NCBI GenBank assembly: GCA_034412795.1
Contig: DAOUMD010000120.1
Span: 4,288 to 68,287 of the forward strand
DNA length: 64,000 nt
Source of the DNA: JAUVPY01 sp034412795
GTDB lineage: Bacteria; Chloroflexota; Anaerolineae; 4572-78; NAK82
Reading direction: 5' to 3'
The position numbers and the translations under genes are program-made. The notes under the pieces are model-generated. The model was given only the letters and a program-made list of their open reading frames with translations, made no database searches and had not been told where the DNA came from. Below are positions 58,445 to 64,000 of the stretch, piece by piece. Within the stretch, counting starts at the first letter, position 1; every line of letters starts with the position of its first letter.

Positions 58445-61400
58445 ATGATTGAAGATCAATTGTATGTCTTGTTAGTTGACGGTGAAGCCAGTTTGCGAGA
58501 GCCGCTAGCGAAGCGTCTACGAGCTGAGTACGACTATAGGGTGGATGCCGCAGCTTATGCGTCTGAAGCGTGGCAACTGGTGATTGCGGCAGACCGACCC
58601 TATGATGTGGTGCTAATTGAAGACCTGTTGATGCCAGAACCGGATGTTGAGCCTGAGCCACTAGGCATCAAGCTGATGGAACAGGTCAGAAAACGTTGTC
58701 CTGAGACGGAATTCATTATCTTCACTGGCTGGGGGATGGACCGGGCACTGGCGGCGTTGCAGGCAGGGGCATACCGTTATCTAGCCAAGCCATTCAACCT
58801 TGATGAACTGGGAATGACCATCCGTATGGCGGCTGAACAGTCTCGGCTGCGACGGGAGAGGGACTTGCTCTCGGCCATCTTAGAAATCAGCAATGCGATG
58901 GTCAGTGGGTTGGACACGACTCAGACATTGAAGGTGATTGCCGAAGCCATGCCCAAACTAGTGGGGGCCGACGCCTGCGCCGTCGCTTTGAGGGATCAGG
59001 CGACGGGTCGACTGCAGTACGAGCCTGTGATCCCCATAGGCGATGAAGTGGTGCAATGGCAATGGCATATGAAGGCAACCTCGCTTACCCAGCAGATCAT
59101 TGAGACCGGTGAGGTGTTTGTCCTATCCGATGTAGACGCTCACGATGATGTGGTCGATGACAAACTGCGCCAGGCCGGGGTCAAGTCTTTCGTCGGGATG
59201 CCGATTCCAGGTGACAATCAGAACCAGGGAGTATTGTACGCCTATAGCATCCAACGAGAGGCCTTTAGCACATATGAGCAACGGGTTTTGGAACTGCTGG
59301 CCGACCAGGCAGCTATTGCCCTTGAAAACGCCCGTCTTTTTGAGGCCGAAGCTCAGCGTCGTCGAGAGGCCGAGACGTTGCGCGAGGTTTCGGCTGCGAT
59401 TAGTTCCGCTCTTGAATTGGAGGAAGTCACCGGGAGGATTCTAGACGAGCTGGGCAAAGTGGTTGAGTACCACCACGCGTCCATACAGCTTGTCCACGGA
59501 GATGCTCGTGAACTGATTGCTGCCCGTGGCTTTGGCAATGAAGTGGTTCAAACCTGGCTTCTACGACCGATTTCCCAAGACCATCTGATTAGCCGCGTTG
59601 TCGGGGTGAAAGAGCCTCTGATCTTAAGTGAGCCAGCACAAGACCCCGATTGGGAAATTCGACCCGAGACGAGCCAAGCTAAATCTTGGATAGGCCTCCC
59701 TCTAGTTTATGGAAACGAAACAATTGGGCTCTTGACACTCGACTATGATCGGCCAGGGTATTATTCAGAGTCTATCAGGGAGCTTCTCGTTCCGCTTTGC
59801 GACCAGGTAGCGATTGCCATTCAGAATGCACGTCTGTTCGCCGACGCCCAACGTCGAATCCGCGATCTAGAGATCGTCGGTACGGTTGTGGAAATAATTA
59901 GTACCAAGCTTGCCCCCCAGGATCTATTGACGACAACTGTCTCCGAGATTGCGAACCAGTTGCAGTGCGCCCACTGTACCCTCTTTTTCCCACGAGTGGA
60001 GCCGGATGGGCTAATGTTAGTGCCTGAGGTAACCCACGGTGTAAGCTCAAAGCAAATAATGACCAGGCGCTTCAAGGCAGGTGAAGGGCTGGCTGGGTGG
60101 GTGTTCCAGCACGGCGAGTCCTTGGTCCTTGACAACGCTATGGATGATCCTCGCTTTTCACCCGCCGGGGAAAAACAGAAACGGCCTCGATCTATGCTAA
60201 TCGCGCCCGTGAAGGTGGGTGATAAGACGATCGGGGTTCTCAGCGCCGATCAGGAAGGATTCGGCTGGTTTAGCGAAAGTGATCGGCGCCTGGTAGATGC
60301 CCTGGCGCGTCAAGCCGGCATTGCGATCGAGCGAGCGCTGGGACTACAACTTCTGCAAGATATTGGCAATCAGATCATCAGTTCCCGGAGTATCGACGAG
60401 ATTTTGCAGCGGATTGTCTCCGGTGCAATCCAGTTGACCAATACAGATGCAGGCATCATCGTCTTGGTCAGTGAAGATGGACGCTCCGTAACCAGAAGCT
60501 TCTATCCGCCTGGCTTTGATCACCCTAAGCCTCGGCTGAGCAAAGAGGACGGAATTACGCGCAACGTGATTGCGACTGGCGAGGTGCTGTATATTCCTAA
60601 CATCCGTCATGATCCTCGTGTCAATCCTGTTTTGCTTGATCGTTTTCTGTCTATGATTGCCGTTCCTCTGAAGCTTGAAGGGCAAGTAATTGGCATTCTC
60701 TATCTATATGATAGAGATCCACGCAATTTCAATGACACAGAAATCTCTTTACTGCTCACGTTGGCAAGTCAGGCCGCAACCGCTATTCAGAGCGCTCGAT
60801 CATATGAGCAGATTCGAATTCAGAAAGAAGCACAGATTGAGACGATTGGGAAAATTGCCGCCTCGATCTCAGCTCCCCGTGAGCCAGACCTTGTTCTAGA
60901 AGGCATTCTTTATTCGATGGTCTCACTTATGGGAGAAGCGAACTTGGTTGAGATCAGACTACAAAACAAAGAGACGAATGAACTAGTGACCGTTGCGTCT
61001 TGGGGAGATGTGATCCAAGAAGACTATCTTCGAATACCAATGGGCCAAGGAGTTCAAGGATGGGTTGCTCAAAATAAACAGCCGTTTTGGGTGCCGGACG
61101 TGCTCGAGGATGAGCGATATTTGCCCTTCTTGGAGGGTACCAGGTCTATAATAGCTGTGCCTATGTTGAAGGGAGATGAGCTAATTGGAGTCCTCAGTAT
61201 TGAGCATCCTAAAGCGCACGCTTTCACCGAAAGTGATGTAAAGCTAGCACAGGCCATAGCTGAACTGGCTGCGATCGCTATCGAGAATACGCGGCTGTAC
61301 AGAGAATTAAGCGATGTAATTGAGGAATTGAAGGAGCTTGACTTGAGGAAATCAGAGTTTCTTTCTACGGTCTCACACGAGTTACGTACTCCCCTTACTC

Positions 61401-62050
61401 CCATCAAAAGTTGCTTAGAGAATGTACTAAGTGAAATGTATGGTCCCATTACTGAGAAACAACGCCTTCGGCTGGAACTAGCATTGGCGAATGTAAATGA
61501 CGAAGCCAGACTGGTCGAGAACTTGCTTGACCTTGTACGCATTCAAGAGGGTAAAGCAACGCTGGACTTGGAGTATGGAAACGTGGCAGAGACGGTGGCT
61601 AGTGTTATCCAGGTACTTGAGTACGATGCACACAGAAAACACGTTGAACTCCAAACAGACTTGCCAGCAGAAGACACCGTGAGGACTCAACTAGATAGGG
61701 GAAAAGTCAAACAGGTGTTAACAAACCTGATAAGTAATGCTATCAAGTTCACACCTGAAAAGGGTGCTGTCGCAGTGTCGATGTCGAGTGATGACAAATG
61801 GATCACGGTAAAGGTAGCGGATACGGGAATTGGAATCCCTGCAAGTGAACAGGAAAAGATCTTTGACAGATTCTACCAAGTGGATAGCTCGTTGACCCGT
61901 AGAGTTGGCGGTACGGGCATCGGTTTGAACATCGTTAAGGAATACATCGAAATGCATGGTGGGGAGGTCTGGGTTCAAAGTGAGTTAGGTAAAGGCTCGA
62001 CCTTCACCTTCACCTTGCCCAAGAGAGGGGCGGGAGAGGACAATGGCTAA
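58445..62050 (+). CDS. REC-GAF(x5)-histidine kinase
   Basis: A 1201-residue hybrid kinase starting at the ATG at 58445, eight bases after AGGAG; a TTG at 58427 is less likely. The N-terminal receiver has the phospho-acceptor D60 (E-D-L-L-M-P), threonine in I-F-T-G-W and lysine in A-K-P-F. Five GAF domains follow, each ending like A-I-A-L-E-N-A-R-L. The C-terminus has HisKA with the phospho-accepting histidine in S-H-E-L-R-T-P near 978, and HATPase_c with N-L-I-S-N-A, D-T-G-I-G-I and G-T-G-I-G-L. There are no membrane helices, so it senses cytoplasmic signals. Its stop overlaps the REC-CHAT start by eight bases. Confidence 0.94.
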   Translation: MIEDQLYVLLVDGEASLREPLAKRLRAEYDYRVDAAAYASEAWQLVIAADRPYDVVLIEDLLMPEPDVEPEPLGIKLMEQVRKRCPETEFIIFTGWGMDRALAALQAGAYRYLAKPFNLDELGMTIRMAAEQSRLRRERDLLSAILEISNAMVSGLDTTQTLKVIAEAMPKLVGADACAVALRDQATGRLQYEPVIPIGDEVVQWQWHMKATSLTQQIIETGEVFVLSDVDAHDDVVDDKLRQAGVKSFVGMPIPGDNQNQGVLYAYSIQREAFSTYEQRVLELLADQAAIALENARLFEAEAQRRREAETLREVSAAISSALELEEVTGRILDELGKVVEYHHASIQLVHGDARELIAARGFGNEVVQTWLLRPISQDHLISRVVGVKEPLILSEPAQDPDWEIRPETSQAKSWIGLPLVYGNETIGLLTLDYDRPGYYSESIRELLVPLCDQVAIAIQNARLFADAQRRIRDLEIVGTVVEIISTKLAPQDLLTTTVSEIANQLQCAHCTLFFPRVEPDGLMLVPEVTHGVSSKQIMTRRFKAGEGLAGWVFQHGESLVLDNAMDDPRFSPAGEKQKRPRSMLIAPVKVGDKTIGVLSADQEGFGWFSESDRRLVDALARQAGIAIERALGLQLLQDIGNQIISSRSIDEILQRIVSGAIQLTNTDAGIIVLVSEDGRSVTRSFYPPGFDHPKPRLSKEDGITRNVIATGEVLYIPNIRHDPRVNPVLLDRFLSMIAVPLKLEGQVIGILYLYDRDPRNFNDTEISLLLTLASQAATAIQSARSYEQIRIQKEAQIETIGKIAASISAPREPDLVLEGILYSMVSLMGEANLVEIRLQNKETNELVTVASWGDVIQEDYLRIPMGQGVQGWVAQNKQPFWVPDVLEDERYLPFLEGTRSIIAVPMLKGDELIGVLSIEHPKAHAFTESDVKLAQAIAELAAIAIENTRLYRELSDVIEELKELDLRKSEFLSTVSHELRTPLTPIKSCLENVLSEMYGPITEKQRLRLELALANVNDEARLVENLLDLVRIQEGKATLDLEYGNVAETVASVIQVLEYDAHRKHVELQTDLPAEDTVRTQLDRGKVKQVLTNLISNAIKFTPEKGAVAVSMSSDDKWITVKVADTGIGIPASEQEKIFDRFYQVDSSLTRRVGGTGIGLNIVKEYIEMHGGEVWVQSELGKGSTFTFTLPKRGAGEDNG

Positions 62051-63539
62051 GGTAAAGATACTGGTCGTGGAAGATGACCCCGATGTTGTCGTATTTGTCG
62101 TAGACCAACTCGAATACCTGGGATATCAGGTTACAGTGGCTCGCGATGGCGTTGAAGGGCTAACGAAAGCACAGGGGGAAAAACCCGACCTGATCGTATT
62201 GGACGTCATGATGCCCAAAATGGACGGCTATGAAGTATGCCGCCGTTTGAAGTCCTCGTGTGAGACAAGCCACATCCCCATCTTGATGTTGACCGCCAAA
62301 GGACAGCTCCAGGACAAAGTCGAAGGTTTTGGAAAAGGGGCGGATGATTACCTGCCCAAGCCGTATGACAAAGCCGAGTTCGAAGCCCGGGTGAAAGCGC
62401 TCCTGAAACGCTCGACTTCCTCACCGTATGATACCACGTATGACAGTTGTACCCTCTCCATCTCGTGCAGACCTGAGCATCGAATCAACATTCGGGTCAG
62501 CGGGATTGCTACTTTCAGTGCCACCACCAAGGGCACCCTCGACCTGGATGCGAATGCCTATGCCCGTCAAGCCGATAACGTCCCGCGCCTCGACTGGCGC
62601 TTTAACAGCAAGCAATGGGGCAAGCAACTCTATCAAGCGATTTTTGTCAGCCACCCGGAGGTGCTCGGCAATTACAACCAGGCCCTCGGCGAGGTGGAAA
62701 ACGAAGAGAAGCTGCACCTCCGCTTCGAGTCCCCTCGCGACCTGCTCAGAGTGCCCTTTGAGTTTCTGTTCGAGGGAATACAGGCCGATGGAGACTATCT
62801 GGTGCTGAAACACGCGCTGTCCAGATGCATTACCGGCGTGCGGGTAAAGCGGGTGCCCCTGTCTCCCGGTCTCTTCAACGACCTGTGGAGCAAAGGGGAG
62901 CAACTCAGGATACTCTTGGTTGCTTCCAACACACAACCGCCCATCCCTGGCGTGGATCGAGAGATCGAGGTCCTGGATGGCTCTTTAAAAGACCTGTTTG
63001 AAGAAAAAGGCATCCCGGTTCGTGTCAGGACCATCCCCACCGCAGAGGCAACCAGCCAGGTGGTGAGAAAAGAGCTGCAAAAATGTAGGTATCATATCGT
63101 TCATTATACTGGACACGGTGTTTTTGATAGGCAATCACCTGAAAAGAGCAGCCTGTTCTTTTGGGAAAAGCCGAATCGCCGGGGTGATGTAGAAGCAATG
63201 CCCATTTCCGAGTTACGCATGCTGCTGCGTGGCTCGGGCCTGCGCTTCGCCTATTTGAGCTGCTGCCTGGGTACCAAGACCGGCGAGCCGGCCCAGCTTT
63301 TGGACGACGACTTCCTGGGCATAGCCGACGGCATCATTCACGCCGGCGTCCCTTCCGTATTGGGCTTCCGCTGGCCGGTCTCCGATGAGGGAGCCAAAAC
63401 GTTAGCCCTTGCCTTCTATCAGTCCCTGGCCGAGCAGGGACAAATCGACACCGCGCTGCTGGAGGCCAGGTGTCAAGTCGCCGCGCGTGATCGGGATGAC
63501 ATCACCTGGCTGTCCCCGATCTTGATTATGCAAGCATAA
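62043..63539 (+). CDS. REC-CHAT protein: response regulator with caspase-like peptidase
   Basis: A 498-residue protein. Residues 1-120 are a receiver domain with acceptor D54 (V-L-D-V-M-M-P), E10-D11-D12 and K in P-K-P-Y. Residues about 145-260 are a spacer with F-E-S-P-R-D-L-L-R-V-P-F-E-F-L-F, typical of the front of CHAT domains. The CHAT peptidase has its histidine in H-I-V-H-Y-T-G-H-G (H358) and cysteine in Y-L-S-C-C-L-G (C407/C408), so both caspase-type catalytic residues are present. GGGAGAGG precedes the ATG inside the kinase gene. Phosphorylation by the adjacent kinase would switch peptidase activity (inference). Substrates are unknown; neighbours carrying the IGD motif are candidates. 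Confidence 0.93.
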   Translation: MAKVKILVVEDDPDVVVFVVDQLEYLGYQVTVARDGVEGLTKAQGEKPDLIVLDVMMPKMDGYEVCRRLKSSCETSHIPILMLTAKGQLQDKVEGFGKGADDYLPKPYDKAEFEARVKALLKRSTSSPYDTTYDSCTLSISCRPEHRINIRVSGIATFSATTKGTLDLDANAYARQADNVPRLDWRFNSKQWGKQLYQAIFVSHPEVLGNYNQALGEVENEEKLHLRFESPRDLLRVPFEFLFEGIQADGDYLVLKHALSRCITGVRVKRVPLSPGLFNDLWSKGEQLRILLVASNTQPPIPGVDREIEVLDGSLKDLFEEKGIPVRVRTIPTAEATSQVVRKELQKCRYHIVHYTGHGVFDRQSPEKSSLFFWEKPNRRGDVEAMPISELRMLLRGSGLRFAYLSCCLGTKTGEPAQLLDDDFLGIADGIIHAGVPSVLGFRWPVSDEGAKTLALAFYQSLAEQGQIDTALLEARCQVAARDRDDITWLSPILIMQA

Positions 63540-63596
63540 GGCTTATGCGTTCGACCAAGAGTGCATGGGTGAGCCCTAACTTATAGGAATGGACTC

Positions 63597-64000
63597 ATGG
63601 ATCCCCTGACCAGCCTAGTAACCGCATTGATATTGGGTGCAACAGAGGGGCTGCAGCCGAGCGCCGCCCCGGCCGTCAAGGAGGCTTATGCCCATCTCAA
63701 GTCGCTCCTCCTGCGCAAGTTCGGCCGCGACCAGGGTGCGAGCCAAACCCTGGAGAAACTAGAGCAGGAAGGCGTGTCCGAAGAGCAGCGGCATATCCTT
63801 CAGGAAGCGCTGGTAAAGGCTGAAGCATACAAGGACGAGGAGCTTCTGGCTGCTGCTAAGGCACTGCTGGAGAGGGCTGATCCCCAGGGGGCTCAAGCGG
63901 GCAAGTACCAGGTTGCCTTCTCCGGGTCGGTGACCGGCGCCGTGATTGGAGATCACGCGACGGTGTATATCGGGCTGCCTGAAGCTGCAGACCAGCGTCC
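63597..64000 (+). CDS. Small MDPLT-type adaptor with IGD motif (cut by window end)
   Basis: An open frame from the ATG at 63597 (AGGA eight bases upstream) to the last base; the stop lies beyond the window. It is a paralogue of the 131-residue adaptor at 47961-48356: both start M-D-P-L-T-x-L-V-T-A-L, both have L-x-L-R-K-F-G near 45 and A-Y-K-D-E-E-L-L-A-A-A-K. The IGD motif is encoded near 63900-63971 (G-A-V-I-G-D-H). The spacer between N-domain and motif differs slightly. It follows the REC-CHAT gene by 57 bases and is probably in the same operon, which makes it a candidate substrate or activator of the peptidase. Confidence 0.85.
   Translation, partial: MDPLTSLVTALILGATEGLQPSAAPAVKEAYAHLKSLLLRKFGRDQGASQTLEKLEQEGVSEEQRHILQEALVKAEAYKDEELLAAAKALLERADPQGAQAGKYQVAFSGSVTGAVIGDHATVYIGLPEAADQR

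Noticed and set aside
1..64000. CRISPR arrays, rRNA or tRNA genes
   Set aside because: No regularly spaced repeats with unique spacers and no recognisable RNA gene were seen by eye on either strand; a dedicated scan was not possible.

Overview
The window looks like a chromosomal defence and signalling island from a Chloroflexota-type bacterium (inferred). The evidence is a SpoVS homologue, many NB-ARC/NACHT ATPases with TPR or HEAT arrays, an FGE-sulfatase fusion, AAA_35-like ATPases and multi-GAF histidine kinases. No rRNA, tRNA or CRISPR array was seen, so the phylum call is moderate.

Layout. (1) About 1-10.7 kb, minus strand: a run of conflict-type genes. In transcription order these are a NACHT-FGE protein, an HD-domain protein with a coupled 60-residue partner, a three-module adaptor, a small HTH protein, a membrane receptor (sensor-HAMP-PAS-ATPase), an AAA ATPase, and a coiled-coil membrane protein that leaves the window. 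(2) About 10.7-17.5 kb, minus strand: a more GC-rich mobile-element remnant. It holds an FGE pseudogene, a 195-bp MITE-like element with perfect 19-bp inverted ends, a five-gene set that includes a methylase-like protein lacking the catalytic NPPY motif, AT-rich 21-bp iterons, a tyrosine recombinase and SpoVS. (3) About 17.7-47.9 kb, plus strand: a Phd/YefM antitoxin, then some twenty tightly packed genes, many overlapping by 4-13 bp. They encode NB-ARC/NACHT/AAA ATPases, a beta-propeller, a DUF4062 protein, adaptors, HEAT proteins and at least ten TPR proteins. (4) About 48-58.3 kb: two proteins carrying the shared motif, then a SNF2 helicase, a CBS-HEPN protein and an Eco57I-type methylase. 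(5) About 58.4-64 kb: a REC-GAF(5)-histidine kinase overlapping a REC-CHAT (caspase-like) protein, then a small adaptor cut by the window end.

What ties the island together is a set of short shared modules. A roughly 20-residue motif, core G-x-[AV]-[IVL]-G-D, occurs once in each of eleven otherwise unrelated proteins, at the N-terminus, C-terminus or between domains. A helical hairpin of about 55 residues with a conserved D-P-K-E turn occurs in six proteins. A third coiled-coil module joins three proteins at the left end. One 209-residue protein carries all three. The layout suggests a multi-input signalling network that converges through homotypic contacts similar to bacterial amyloid signalling sequences. 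Inputs would be membrane, propeller, TPR, HEAT and phosphorelay sensors. Outputs would be the CHAT peptidase, FGE, HD and HEPN domains. This network reading is inference; the shared motifs are directly visible.
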